The notes below the pieces were generated by a model. It searched no databases and was not told the origin of the DNA. It was given only the letters and a program-made list of their open reading frames with translations. A program made the position numbers and the translations under genes. DNA of 64,000 nt from SB25 sp029560875 (GTDB taxonomy: Bacteria > Bacteroidota > Bacteroidia > Bacteroidales > Tenuifilaceae): positions 62,001 to 126,000 of the forward strand of contig DAOOPM010000002.1 in assembly GCA_035388225.1 (NCBI GenBank), written 5' to 3'. Shown piece by piece: positions 32,619 through 41,204 of the stretch (within the stretch, counting starts at the first letter, position 1; every line of letters starts with the position of its first letter).

Positions 32619-32641
32619 TTCTCTAATAAGATATTATATGT

Positions 32642-32668
32642 AAAAAGCCCCATTTTGGGGCTTTTCTT
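32642..32668. terminator. intrinsic terminator of rpsT
   Basis: AAAAAGCCCC-ATT-TTGGGGCTTTT forms a GC-rich stem with A and T flanks, placed between convergent genes. Confidence 0.85.
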
Positions 32669-32671
32669 ATT

Positions 32672-33472
32672 TTATTCGGTTAGGTAATTCCAATTCGATT
32701 TTAGTAATCCCTTGAGTTTTGAATAGGGAATTTCAATAGTTATATCGCCCTGAGAATAGCTGGCAATCTCATAGGCATTGTAGTGGAGAATAAATGCTTT
32801 GCTACCAAATCCATACTCCTGCGGAAGTTCATATTTGTTATTGGCAAACCAAAATGCTCCAGAATCTCTATCGGATTGGTATTTTTCGTTGAAGGCAGTT
32901 TCGGCTACTTTGTAAAAATCATCAATATTTTCAAAAATATCTGCCAATTCAAGTTTTTTCGATTTTCGTATGTCAAGGTTTTTGTAGTGGTAGCTTTGCA
33001 TTCCATGTGCACCACCCATATAATCGGCATAAAAGTACCTGAGGGTAAGTATTTTGCCATCATTTCTCATCACCTCAAAATTTATCTTCACAAACCATTC
33101 TATGTTTGATGCGTTGGGGAATGAACTTGAGAAATCCACAAAGGAGCTGTCGTACCTATAGGATATGTCAACCAGTTTATTCTTAAATGCTTCAATATGG
33201 TTAACCTCAGAACTATCTTCAATCATCAACAGATAATCAGAATATATACTTTCGGATAATTTACTGGAAATCCTTTCGGGGAATGCTGGGAACGAAAAGT
33301 TTAACTTTAAACAAGCAGACTCAGCGTTGTTACAGCCCCTTTTAAAAACTACAGAGTCAGCAATAATAGTTAGGGGAGCGCGCGGGTTGCTGAATTTTGT
33401 GCTGTAAATATAGTATGCTCCAACTACAACGAGGAGCAATAGGGGGAATTTCCAGTTAAAGTTCTTAATCAT
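32672..33472 (-). CDS. RsiV/DUF3298-like membrane-anchored protein
   Basis: An N-terminal membrane helix (FPLLLLVVVGAYYIYS, about 9-24) anchors a periplasmic region of about 240 residues. The second half has the DUF4163/DUF3298 features: LRYFYADYMGGAHGMQSYHY (the conserved GGAHG), KNLDIRKSKKLELADIF and the C-terminal strand GDITIEIPYSKLKGLL. In Firmicutes related domains form the lysozyme-binding RsiV anti-sigma factor; here no sigma factor is adjacent, so that role is not implied. Function unknown. Confidence 0.75.
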   Translation of the reverse strand: MIKNFNWKFPLLLLVVVGAYYIYSTKFSNPRAPLTIIADSVVFKRGCNNAESACLKLNFSFPAFPERISSKLSESIYSDYLLMIEDSSEVNHIEAFKNKLVDISYRYDSSFVDFSSSFPNASNIEWFVKINFEVMRNDGKILTLRYFYADYMGGAHGMQSYHYKNLDIRKSKKLELADIFENIDDFYKVAETAFNEKYQSDRDSGAFWFANNKYELPQEYGFGSKAFILHYNAYEIASYSQGDITIEIPYSKLKGLLKSNWNYLTE

Positions 33473-33525
33473 TTTGGACTGTTTGATTTTAGCGAATGTA
33501 GCAATTTTTATGTGATAGTGAGGTT

Positions 33526-34185
33526 TTACGGGTTTTTCTTGTAAAAATCTACGCCAAAGCCTGCCACCAGATGAAATGCAACGTTGAATAAATTGGCGTG
33601 TCCATCGTTAATTTTGATGTAGGTGTACGATACCGAGGATTTAGCCTCAAGGTTGAAGTGTACCTTGTTGAAAAGCCTGATAGGTTTTCCAATGCCAATA
33701 TTCAGGATTGGGCCTGAAATAAAATAGCCCATATCCCAGCTGTCGCTCGAATTTCCAAACTCCTTGTTCCTAATTTTCGACTCAGGGTGAGTTAGTACTA
33801 CTCCTAGTCCAACCCTGTACCTAAATAGGCGTTCTTGGTAGCAACGATTCAATGTGAGTATGTTGAAACCGTGAGAAATGTTGAATTTCTGCACCTCATC
33901 ATCGGTGTTGTTTAGATATAGTTTGTGATGTATTGCCTCGAATTCCCATCCACGATTGTTGTTCCAACGGGTAATCCGCCAATCCCAGTAGACTGGAGGC
34001 GTGAAGGCTTCGGTTCTAAAACGAGCCATTAGTTTGATGTTTGGATAACCCTGTTGGTGTATTGTGAGTGGCGTTGGAACGTTGTAAGCCCCACCACAGT
34101 GAAGTTCGAACGACCATTTTACCTGACCTAGCAGGTTGAGGTGGCTAGAAGTAACTAATAGAACGATAACAATAATTCTTGCCAT
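33526..34185 (-). CDS. hypothetical outer-membrane protein, 219 aa
   Basis: The Met at 34185 begins a good signal peptide (MARIIVIVLLVTSSHLNLLG-Q); the frame opens 11 codons earlier but that extension would spoil it. The mature part is rich in aromatic and polar strands (CGGAYNVPTPLTIHQQGYPN, YRVGLGVVLTHPESKIRNKE) and ends FHLVAGFGVDFYKK, suggesting a barrel. I do not recognise a family. It lies between the RsiV-like gene on the same strand and divergent radC. Confidence 0.65.
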   Translation of the reverse strand: MARIIVIVLLVTSSHLNLLGQVKWSFELHCGGAYNVPTPLTIHQQGYPNIKLMARFRTEAFTPPVYWDWRITRWNNNRGWEFEAIHHKLYLNNTDDEVQKFNISHGFNILTLNRCYQERLFRYRVGLGVVLTHPESKIRNKEFGNSSDSWDMGYFISGPILNIGIGKPIRLFNKVHFNLEAKSSVSYTYIKINDGHANLFNVAFHLVAGFGVDFYKKNP

Positions 34186-34212
34186 AGTTTCAATTATTAG
34201 TTGCCTGATTGA

Positions 34213-34243
34213 TTGCAATATAAGGTAAATTTTAATAACTTCG
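34213..34243 (+). promoter_or_regulatory. probable promoter of radC
   Basis: TTG (34213-34215), a 20-nt spacer and TAACTTCG (34236-34243), one base from consensus and like the tRNA-Leu promoter. Initiation near 34250 leaves a leader of about 14 nt. Confidence 0.45.
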
Positions 34244-34263
34244 GTTAAGATATTATAATTGGC

Positions 34264-34962
34264 ATGGAACAGGAATACAAGCGCCTTACAATTAAGGATT
34301 GGGCCGTTGAGGATAGACCCCGCGAAAAAATGCTGCAGAAAGGAATTGGCAGTTTAAGCGATGCTGAACTCATTGCCATACTTTTACGCTCTGGAAATTC
34401 TGACGAGACTGCCGTTACGGTAGCACAACGCTTGCTTACTTTGGCTCACAACAATTTGAATGAGTTGGGAAAGTTTACCTTGCATCAAATTACAAAGATT
34501 AAAGGGATTGGCGAGGCCAAAGGCATTGCCGTTTTAGCTGCATTGGAGTTGGGTCGGCGAAGGAAAGGCGTTGAGGTACTGAGCCGCGAAAGGATTACTT
34601 CGAGCCACGATGTTGTGGAAATTTTCCAGCCAATGCTTGCCGATTTGCCACACGAGGAGTTCTGGGCACTATTGCTTAATAAGGCAAACAAAGTGATTGA
34701 TAAGGTAAGGGTAAGTCAGGGTGGTGTTGCGGGAACTGTTGTGGATGTTCGAATAATTGTAAAGGCGGCGGTGGAGAAATTGGCATCGTCGATTATTATT
34801 GCACACAATCACCCATCCGGTAATCCAAAACCCAGCGATAAAGATCTGAGCATAACCAAAAAGTTGAAGGATGCTGCTAATTTGTTCGATATCGCCTTGC
34901 TCGACCATTTAATTATAACTGATAACGAGTGCTACTCGTTTGCCGATAATGGTAATTTGTAG
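34264..34962 (+). CDS. radC: RadC-family JAB-domain protein
   Basis: A 232-residue protein with an N-terminal helix-hairpin-helix UPF0758 region (RPREKMLQKGIGSLSDAELI, ITKIKGIGEAKGIAVLAALE) and a C-terminal JAB/MPN metalloprotease-like domain with the metal motif IIAHNHPSGNPKPSDKD (H-x-H-P-S-G-x7-D). Despite the name, a role in DNA repair is not established for the family. The length is standard. An esterase gene follows after 23 nt and is probably co-transcribed. Confidence 0.9.
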   Translation: MEQEYKRLTIKDWAVEDRPREKMLQKGIGSLSDAELIAILLRSGNSDETAVTVAQRLLTLAHNNLNELGKFTLHQITKIKGIGEAKGIAVLAALELGRRRKGVEVLSRERITSSHDVVEIFQPMLADLPHEEFWALLLNKANKVIDKVRVSQGGVAGTVVDVRIIVKAAVEKLASSIIIAHNHPSGNPKPSDKDLSITKKLKDAANLFDIALLDHLIITDNECYSFADNGNL

Positions 34963-34985
34963 CATATTTACAAAAACTTAAAACC

Positions 34986-35771
34986 ATGAAGTACTTTTTA
35001 TCAATGTTGATATTTCTATCATCAATAACCTATTCAATTGCGCAGGACTATACAAAACTATACGAGGGAAAAGTGTTTAGCGTTAAGGATGCGGCTTTAC
35101 CATACAGAATAATGTATCCTAAAAATTTCAATCCGAAACAAAAGTATCCACTAATTATATTGCTGCATGGAGCAGGTGAGCGTGGCTCCGATAATTTAAA
35201 GCAGTTAACGCATGGGGCATCAATGTTCGCTAGTGATTCCATTAGGGATAAGTACCCCGCAATTGTAATTTTCCCTCAGTGCGATATAAGTAGTTACTGG
35301 GCAAACGTAAAGATTAATCAGGATGATAAGGGGTTTCGTTCCTTTCAGTTTTTTCCGGAAGGGAATCCTACTCCGCCCATGGAGTTGCTTGTGAAGTTTG
35401 TTAAGTCGATATCAAAGGAAAAGTATGTGGACAAAAACAGAATCTACGTTGGTGGCCTATCGATGGGAGGTATGGGTACATTCGAGTTGCTATACAGATT
35501 GCCAAAGGTTTTTGCGGCAGCATTTCCTATTTGTGGTGGAAGTAGTCCAGATGTGGCAAAGAAATACGCCAAAAAGGTAAAACTTTGGATTTTTCATGGC
35601 GAAATGGACGAAGTGGTCTCTGTTGAATATTCCAAGCAAATGCACAAGGCTATTCTCTCAAATGGTGGCGAAGCTAAACTTACACTTTACCCTTTTGTCA
35701 ACCATAACAGCTGGGAGAATGCTTTTGGTGAGCCAGACCTGATGCCCTGGTTATTCAGCATCAAGAAATAA
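34986..35771 (+). CDS. exported alpha/beta-hydrolase (esterase-like)
   Basis: A signal peptide (MKYFLSMLIFLSSITYSIAQ) precedes an alpha/beta-hydrolase of the prolyl-oligopeptidase/PHB-depolymerase-like type. The oxyanion-region motif ILLHGAGERGSDN, the nucleophile elbow GGLSMGGMGTFELL (Ser), FHGEMDEVV (Asp) and FVNHNSW (His) give a complete triad in order. The substrate is unknown; such periplasmic enzymes often cleave acyl groups from carbohydrates. It follows radC closely without a functional link. Confidence 0.82.
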   Translation: MKYFLSMLIFLSSITYSIAQDYTKLYEGKVFSVKDAALPYRIMYPKNFNPKQKYPLIILLHGAGERGSDNLKQLTHGASMFASDSIRDKYPAIVIFPQCDISSYWANVKINQDDKGFRSFQFFPEGNPTPPMELLVKFVKSISKEKYVDKNRIYVGGLSMGGMGTFELLYRLPKVFAAAFPICGGSSPDVAKKYAKKVKLWIFHGEMDEVVSVEYSKQMHKAILSNGGEAKLTLYPFVNHNSWENAFGEPDLMPWLFSIKK

Positions 35772-35782
35772 TTAGTGCATTT

Positions 35783-36493
35783 TTAGTAACGACTCAAGTA
35801 TTGTTTCCACTCCAGCGATGTTCCGTGGAATACGTTGAAATCGACCTTGCCGTGAACCCCTCGGAGTTTACCTGTGTGTGAGTACTGCCAGAAAACCCAA
35901 GGTCTGCCAATATCTGGTTTATGGTCAAAGGAGCAAATCCAAATATCGTTATCGGGAAAATTTTCTTTAATATAATGCTTATAGGTATCCTCGTTGGTGT
36001 AAATCAACACTTTTTTCCCTGCTTTTCGCTCAACTATAGTAACGAATTCCTTTAAGTCGGCAACAATCTCTTTTCTTGGTCGACGTATTACATTGCCCCA
36101 CTCTTCCACGTCGACAACCGGGGGTAAATCGAACTCATTAAGGTTTACTCTTCGGAGGAAATTATCGGCCTGGCGAACGCCGTCGCGGTTAAAGTTAAAG
36201 AAGTGGTAGGCACTTACGGGTATTCCTGCTTTTTTAGCCCCTTCAAAGTTCTTTTGGAAGGTTTTGTCAGGTAGCGTTGCTCCCTCGCTTGCCTTAACAA
36301 AGGCAAAGGATACATTCTGATTTTTTACTCTTTCCCAATCTATTTTCCCGGTATGGGCCGATACGTCGATACCGCGGATAATATATCTATGGTCGGGTGA
36401 CGATAAAAACCGAACAAGTAACCAAACACCCAGAGCTGTGAGGAATAGTGTTACAGGGAGTACCCAACTTTTATTATTCTTTTTTTTCGCCAT
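35783..36493 (-). CDS. GH25 lysozyme-like muramidase
   Basis: A membrane-anchored protein with one N-terminal helix (about 8-27) and a glycoside hydrolase family 25 domain. The fold is clear from GIDVSAHTGKIDWERVKNQN, FAFVKASEGATLPDKTFQKN, AGIPVSAYHFFNF and the catalytic PPVVDVEEWGN (D-x-E). It should cleave the beta-1,4 bond between MurNAc and GlcNAc in peptidoglycan from the periplasmic side. 236 residues is typical of single-domain GH25 proteins in Bacteroidota. Confidence 0.9.
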   Translation of the reverse strand: MAKKKNNKSWVLPVTLFLTALGVWLLVRFLSSPDHRYIIRGIDVSAHTGKIDWERVKNQNVSFAFVKASEGATLPDKTFQKNFEGAKKAGIPVSAYHFFNFNRDGVRQADNFLRRVNLNEFDLPPVVDVEEWGNVIRRPRKEIVADLKEFVTIVERKAGKKVLIYTNEDTYKHYIKENFPDNDIWICSFDHKPDIGRPWVFWQYSHTGKLRGVHGKVDFNVFHGTSLEWKQYLSRY

Positions 36494-36510
36494 ATTCTAT
36501 TTACAGCCCA

Positions 36511-36518
36511 CAAAATTA
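36511..36518 (-). promoter_or_regulatory. -7 box of the GH25 gene
   Basis: The minus strand reads TAATTTTG, matching TAnnTTTG, initiating near 36504 with a leader of about 11 nt. Confidence 0.4.
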
Positions 36519-36667
36519 ATAACCGAGCGCAAACCTAAGCTATAAACAAATGGAAAATTAAAATAACTTATCAACCATATTGTCAAACTGTTTGAAATTT
36601 CAAAAAAATCATCACTTTTGTAGTTTAAGGTAGTTTGAGCAAAATATTAATATCAATCCTCCGTGCT

Positions 36668-38056
36668 ATGGCTTATAAAAGCAATCATATCAAAAGAGCG
36701 CTATTACTGACGTTGTTGGTTCTCATTATACCTGTTTTCCCGCTAAAAGCTGAAACATACGTTAAGAAGTTAAAGCAAGTTTCCTTGGGAGTTGATTCTG
36801 TTGAATTAGTTACTAAAGTTGGAGAGCCCACCAACAAGGAGACTGTAATTCGTTACTACTATGGAAAGAACGAGGCCATAGTGATTGATAGCACCATTAA
36901 GGATATCCGCTTGGCGGAATCGCATAAAAAAATAAAAATCCGACTTAAAAGGGAGAAAAGGGTCGAAAAAGAATCCTCGCCTATAGCCATGCTAAGAATT
37001 GGTATGCCTGTAAGCGAGGCATTAGAGAGGGCTGGGGCTCCTGATAGTATATTGCAAGGAGAGGATTGGTACTATTCTGATAGGAATAGGGTTGAGTTGG
37101 TGCAAGGAAAGGTGCGCCATATAGAAGTTCACTTAAAGTCATCGCTCGAAACGCTTGATTGGGTTTGGCTAAATTTCACAAATGGCGGATTGCTATTTAT
37201 GAATCTTACTTTGGCTTTTATTATGTTTGGAGTGGCATTGCAAATAAAACTCGAACATTTTAAACTGCTAATAGTAAGTCCAAAGCCAGTTGTTCTAGGA
37301 TTTGTATCACAATTTATTGCATTGCCTTTTTTTACTTTTATTCTTGTGTTAATTATTAGGCCGACACCCAGCGTGGCTATGGGAATGATACTTGTTGCCG
37401 CCTGTCCTGGTGGTAATATATCGAACTTTATTTCGTCGATGGCCAAGGGCAATGTAGCATTATCAGTAACACTAACTGCGATTGCAACTGTTGCTGCTGT
37501 TTTTATGACTCCTTTCAACTTTGCGTTTTGGGGAAAGTTATACTCAGAAGCATCCAACTTGGTTATTCCTATTGAGATTGATGCTTGGGAGATGATTAAA
37601 ACTGTTCTTATTCTGTTGGGAGTTCCAATTGTTTTGGGTATGTTGTTTGCAAAAAAATTCCCTGTTACTACCGAAAAAGTTTTGAAACCCATAAAAGTAT
37701 TATCGATAGTGTTTTTTATGGGCTTTGTTGTTGCAGCATTTGCTTCAAATTTTCAGTATTTTCTAAAGTACATACATCTTATCGCACTAATTGTTATTGC
37801 GCATAATGCTTTAGGTTTAGGAGTTGGCTATTTAATACCAAAGTTGTTCAAGTTGCCCCAAAAGGATAGGCGAACTATAGCCATTGAAACAGGAATTCAG
37901 AATTCAGGACTTGGCTTGGTGCTAATTTTCAATCCGAATTTATTCGATGGACTTGGTGGAATGGCATTTATTGCCGCGGCTTGGGGTATTTGGCATATCA
38001 TATCAGGTTTGTCATTGGCCTATTTTTGGTCGCGCAGACCGCCAGTTGAAGCATAA
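36668..38056 (+). CDS. BASS-family symporter with periplasmic SmpA/OmlA-like N-terminus
   Basis: The C-terminal 300 residues form a bile acid:sodium symporter (SBF) domain with about nine helices: LLFMNLTLAFIMFGVALQIK, LVAACPGGNISNFISSMAKG (the conserved Pro-Gly-Gly Asn/Ser motif) and IAIETGIQNSGLGLVL. Before it come a signal-like helix (about 10-28) and about 125 periplasmic residues with two repeats like SmpA/OmlA domains (GVDSVELVTKVGEPTNKETV and LRIGMPVSEALERAGAPDSI, each followed by a Tyr-rich strand). This fusion is unusual. I choose the ATG at 36668 over the TTG at 36635 because the signal sequence starts cleanly there. Confidence 0.85.
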   Translation: MAYKSNHIKRALLLTLLVLIIPVFPLKAETYVKKLKQVSLGVDSVELVTKVGEPTNKETVIRYYYGKNEAIVIDSTIKDIRLAESHKKIKIRLKREKRVEKESSPIAMLRIGMPVSEALERAGAPDSILQGEDWYYSDRNRVELVQGKVRHIEVHLKSSLETLDWVWLNFTNGGLLFMNLTLAFIMFGVALQIKLEHFKLLIVSPKPVVLGFVSQFIALPFFTFILVLIIRPTPSVAMGMILVAACPGGNISNFISSMAKGNVALSVTLTAIATVAAVFMTPFNFAFWGKLYSEASNLVIPIEIDAWEMIKTVLILLGVPIVLGMLFAKKFPVTTEKVLKPIKVLSIVFFMGFVVAAFASNFQYFLKYIHLIALIVIAHNALGLGVGYLIPKLFKLPQKDRRTIAIETGIQNSGLGLVLIFNPNLFDGLGGMAFIAAAWGIWHIISGLSLAYFWSRRPPVEA

Positions 38057-38084
38057 AATAATTATCAAAATACAATAATACTAT

Positions 38085-39437
38085 ATGCCGACAAGCAGAG
38101 AGAACATTGAGAAATGGTCGTGGAAGTATTGGTTGTTACGCCATTATCAGGATTTTATTTTCCGTCTTTACTTCAAAACAGAGATTGTAGGGTTAGAAAA
38201 ACTTCCCCCAAACACCACGTTGATATTTGCCCCCAACCATCAGAATGCACTGATGGATGCATTGGGCATGCTATCGCTTTACCCAAATTGGCAGCCAATA
38301 TTCCTTGCACGAGCCGATATCTTCAAAAAACCTTTGGTGATAAAAATTCTAACTTTTTTGAAGATAATGCCCGTGTACCGAATCCGTGATGGTTACGAGA
38401 ACTTATCGCTTAACGATGAGATTTTCCTTAAAACAATGGATGTCCTCAACAATAAGAATGGACTTATTATCTTGCCCGAGGGTAATCATGCAGAGTTTAA
38501 ACGTTTGCGTCAACTTAAAAAGGGGATTGCCCGTATTGCCTTTCAGGCTGAGGATGCATCAAATGGTACATTAAATATTCATATTGTTCCTGTTGGGTTG
38601 GAGTATAGTAACTACGTTCGATTCCATAGCAAATTCCTTATTCGAATTGGTCAGCCTTTCGAGGTGAGCAAGTATTTGGATTTATATCACCAAAATAAGG
38701 CGTTGGCCTACAATGCTCTTATTGCGGAGTTGGAACAAGGGATGAAGAAGGAGATGATTCATATTAAGGATGAGGAGCATTATAACGCTTTTATCACCCT
38801 GTGCGATTTGTTTACCGAACGATTCATTAAGAATAGGAAGCTTCCTAAAACTCAGAATCAAAAGTTTTTAATTGATAAGGATTTAGTAATTAAACTTGAT
38901 GATTTAAAGGAAACCAACGCTACTGAATTTATCGATTTAATGGCAAAGGCTAATGAGTACAATGCCTTACTGAACGAAAACCGTATTTGCAAAAAGGCTG
39001 CTCCATTGACAAGTAAAAAAGCGTATTCGCTGCCAATTAAAGCCGTTTTATTGCTCGCAACACTTCCTTTGTTTGTATATGGTGCCATCAACAACTTTAT
39101 TCAAATTTTTACTCCGTATAAGTTGAGTTTGAAATTTCAGGATGTTCAATTTCGTAGTTCTATTAGGCACGCTGTTGGGTTGATATTATTCCCGTTGATG
39201 TACATAGTTCAAACCCTAATATTTGCTCTGATAGTAAAGGATGGCTTAATCACTTTGGCTTATTTCGTTTCTTTACCATTAGGCGCATTTGTGGTTTACC
39301 ATTGGCGTAGGCATTTTATAAAGTTTGGCAGAACAATATCGGTGTTGAGGTTTATTAAAGCTAAGCCCGATAAGACAAAGCGTATAAACGAACTTTTTGC
39401 GGAATTATATAGCTCAATGGAAAGTTTAGTATCGTAA
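38085..39437 (+). CDS. PlsC-like phospholipid acyltransferase
   Basis: A membrane-associated acyltransferase of 450 residues. The catalytic NHQNALMD (NHx5D) lies near residue 47 and the second motif GLIILPEGNHAEFKRL near 130, as in 1-acyl-glycerol-3-phosphate acyltransferases. After the catalytic domain comes a charged helical section and, at about 320-400, two or three membrane helices (AVLLLATLPLFVYGAINNFI, HAVGLILFPLMYIVQTLIFA). The extended form is a common Bacteroidota variant. The exact acceptor is unknown. It starts 28 nt after the symporter gene and may be co-transcribed. Confidence 0.85.
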   Translation: MPTSRENIEKWSWKYWLLRHYQDFIFRLYFKTEIVGLEKLPPNTTLIFAPNHQNALMDALGMLSLYPNWQPIFLARADIFKKPLVIKILTFLKIMPVYRIRDGYENLSLNDEIFLKTMDVLNNKNGLIILPEGNHAEFKRLRQLKKGIARIAFQAEDASNGTLNIHIVPVGLEYSNYVRFHSKFLIRIGQPFEVSKYLDLYHQNKALAYNALIAELEQGMKKEMIHIKDEEHYNAFITLCDLFTERFIKNRKLPKTQNQKFLIDKDLVIKLDDLKETNATEFIDLMAKANEYNALLNENRICKKAAPLTSKKAYSLPIKAVLLLATLPLFVYGAINNFIQIFTPYKLSLKFQDVQFRSSIRHAVGLILFPLMYIVQTLIFALIVKDGLITLAYFVSLPLGAFVVYHWRRHFIKFGRTISVLRFIKAKPDKTKRINELFAELYSSMESLVS

Positions 39438-39447
39438 ACCAAAATAA

Positions 39448-39475
39448 AAAAGCGACCAGAGGGTCGCTTTTCTTT
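39448..39475. terminator. bidirectional intrinsic terminator
   Basis: AAAAGCGACC-AGAG-GGTCGCTTTT with T-rich continuation lies between convergent genes. Confidence 0.85.
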
Positions 39476-39477
39476 TA

Positions 39478-40833
39478 TTACTTCTTACCTTTTTTTGCAA
39501 GTTTGTGGTCTTTAACAAATTTCTCAAGAACACCCTTAAGGTCAGGTAATCCAATCTCAGCCAAATCGTAGTAAACACGAGTTGTAGGTTTCTTAATCTT
39601 GATAATACGGTTAAGGTCAATTGGAGTACCAATAATAACTGTGTCGCACTCAGTTTTATTGATAGTAGCCTCAAGGTCTTTTAGCTGTTGTGTGCCATAA
39701 CCCATTGCTGGAAGAATACGGCCAATGTTTGGATAAATCTCGAAAGTTTCTTTTAGTTTACCAACTAGGTAAGGACGAACTTCAACTTCCTCAGAAGCAC
39801 CAAATTTGCGAGCAGCAATAGTACCAGCACCAATCTTCATTTCACCGTGAGTTAAGGTAGGGCCATCCTCAACTATTAAGCAACGTTTTCCGTTGATAAG
39901 TTCTGGATTGTCAACTTTAATTGGAGAAGCACCATCAACAACAATAGCTTTTGGATTTGTTTTGCGGATGTTTTCGCGTACAATCTGAATACCTTCTGGA
40001 GATGCTGAATCCATTTTGTTAATAACAATAACATCAGCTAAGCGCATATTAACCTCACCAGGATAGTAGCTAACCTCGTTACCTGCACGGTGAGGGTCTG
40101 CAACCGTAATTGTTAAATCTGGTTTGAAGAAAGCGAAGTCGTTGTTTCCGCCATCCCAAAGGATAACATCGCAACCATCTGGGTCTTTCTCAGCATCACG
40201 AAGGATAGCCTCGTAGTCAACACCAGCGTAAATAACGTTACCACGTACTACGTGTGGTTCGTACTCTTCCATTTCCTCAACGGTACATTTGTGCTTTTTC
40301 AAATCTTCAACCTTTGCAAAACGTTGAACTTTTTGAGCAACTAAGTCGCCGTAAGGCATTGGGTGACGAACAGCCACAACCTTTAAGCCAAGACCCATTA
40401 GGTACTCAACAACTTTACGTGAAGTTTGAGATTTACCGCAACCTGTACGGGTAGCAACAACTGCAATAACAGGTTTTTTGCTCTTTATCATTGTCTCGTT
40501 AGGACCAAGTAGCATAAAGTTAGCGCCAGCAGCGTTAACGATAGAACTTAGGTTCATAACGCGATTGTAAGGAACATCGCTGTAGGAGAAAACGCAATCC
40601 TGAACGTTTTTCTCCTTAATAAGTTTTACTAAATCTTCCTCAGCAACAATTGGAATACCCTTTGGGTATAATTTGCCTGCTAGTTCAGCAGGATATTTAC
40701 GACCGTCGATATCGGGAATTTGAGCAGCGGTGAAAGCTACCACATTGTACTCCTTTTTATCGCGGAAAAAGGTGTTGAAGTTGTGGAAATCGCGTCCAGC
40801 AGCTCCGATAATTACTACATTACGTGCACTCAT
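39478..40833 (-). CDS. cyclic 2,3-diphosphoglycerate synthetase-family protein
   Basis: The protein has an N-terminal Rossmann-like part (VVIIGAAGRDFHNFNTFFRD), a P-loop AVVATRTGCGKSQTSRKVVE (about 125-145), CDVILWDGGNNDFAFFKPDL and the GTPase-like VIVINKMDSA. The length (451) and order match archaeal cyclic 2,3-diphosphoglycerate synthetase (Methanothermus, about 460 aa). The bacterial homologues have no proven role; whether they make cDPG is open. A strong Shine-Dalgarno AAGGAGG sits 4-5 nt before the ATG, rare in this genome, and a good promoter lies upstream, so high expression is expected. Confidence 0.85.
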   Translation of the reverse strand: MSARNVVIIGAAGRDFHNFNTFFRDKKEYNVVAFTAAQIPDIDGRKYPAELAGKLYPKGIPIVAEEDLVKLIKEKNVQDCVFSYSDVPYNRVMNLSSIVNAAGANFMLLGPNETMIKSKKPVIAVVATRTGCGKSQTSRKVVEYLMGLGLKVVAVRHPMPYGDLVAQKVQRFAKVEDLKKHKCTVEEMEEYEPHVVRGNVIYAGVDYEAILRDAEKDPDGCDVILWDGGNNDFAFFKPDLTITVADPHRAGNEVSYYPGEVNMRLADVIVINKMDSASPEGIQIVRENIRKTNPKAIVVDGASPIKVDNPELINGKRCLIVEDGPTLTHGEMKIGAGTIAARKFGASEEVEVRPYLVGKLKETFEIYPNIGRILPAMGYGTQQLKDLEATINKTECDTVIIGTPIDLNRIIKIKKPTTRVYYDLAEIGLPDLKGVLEKFVKDHKLAKKGKK

Positions 40834-41204
40834 AAAACCTCCTTAAAAAATTAATAGTTAGTATTTAGGTTAAATTTGATTTTTAGCTTTCACAAATTTA
40901 TGCGTTTAAAAATCAGAGCAAAGTTGATATGGTTTTTTTTGAATTGACCAAAATTCCTATTTACTTTTTTATTGCAATACAATATTGTTAATCAATGTGT
41001 TGTGTTGATGTTTGAAAAAATATGTTAAGAAACATGTGGTTGTTGCTAAGGGATTGACTGTGTGCCAAATTCAGTTTTTTCTTTTTATTCTAAACAAATT
41101 GCCTTAAATTTACTTTAATGGATGTGGAGTTCGGAAACCACAATAAAAAACGGGGCGATACCGAAAAGCCTTAAGAGTAGGTTAATTCAACACATCATAA
41201 TGCT
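40834..41204. other. divergent intergenic region
   Basis: This 371-nt gap separates two divergent genes. The left part holds the minus-strand promoter at 40893. The right part, less AT-rich, includes two short stems on the plus strand (TGTGG/CCACA at 41123-41142 and CGG/CCG at 41151-41163) that would lie in the leader of the 182-residue exported protein. No known riboswitch is recognised. Confidence 0.4.
40893..40921 (-). promoter_or_regulatory. promoter of the cDPG-synthetase-like gene
   Basis: On the minus strand TTG (40919-40921), an 18-nt spacer and TAAATTTG (40893-40900) match the consensus; initiation near 40886 leaves a leader of about 53 nt. Confidence 0.65.
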
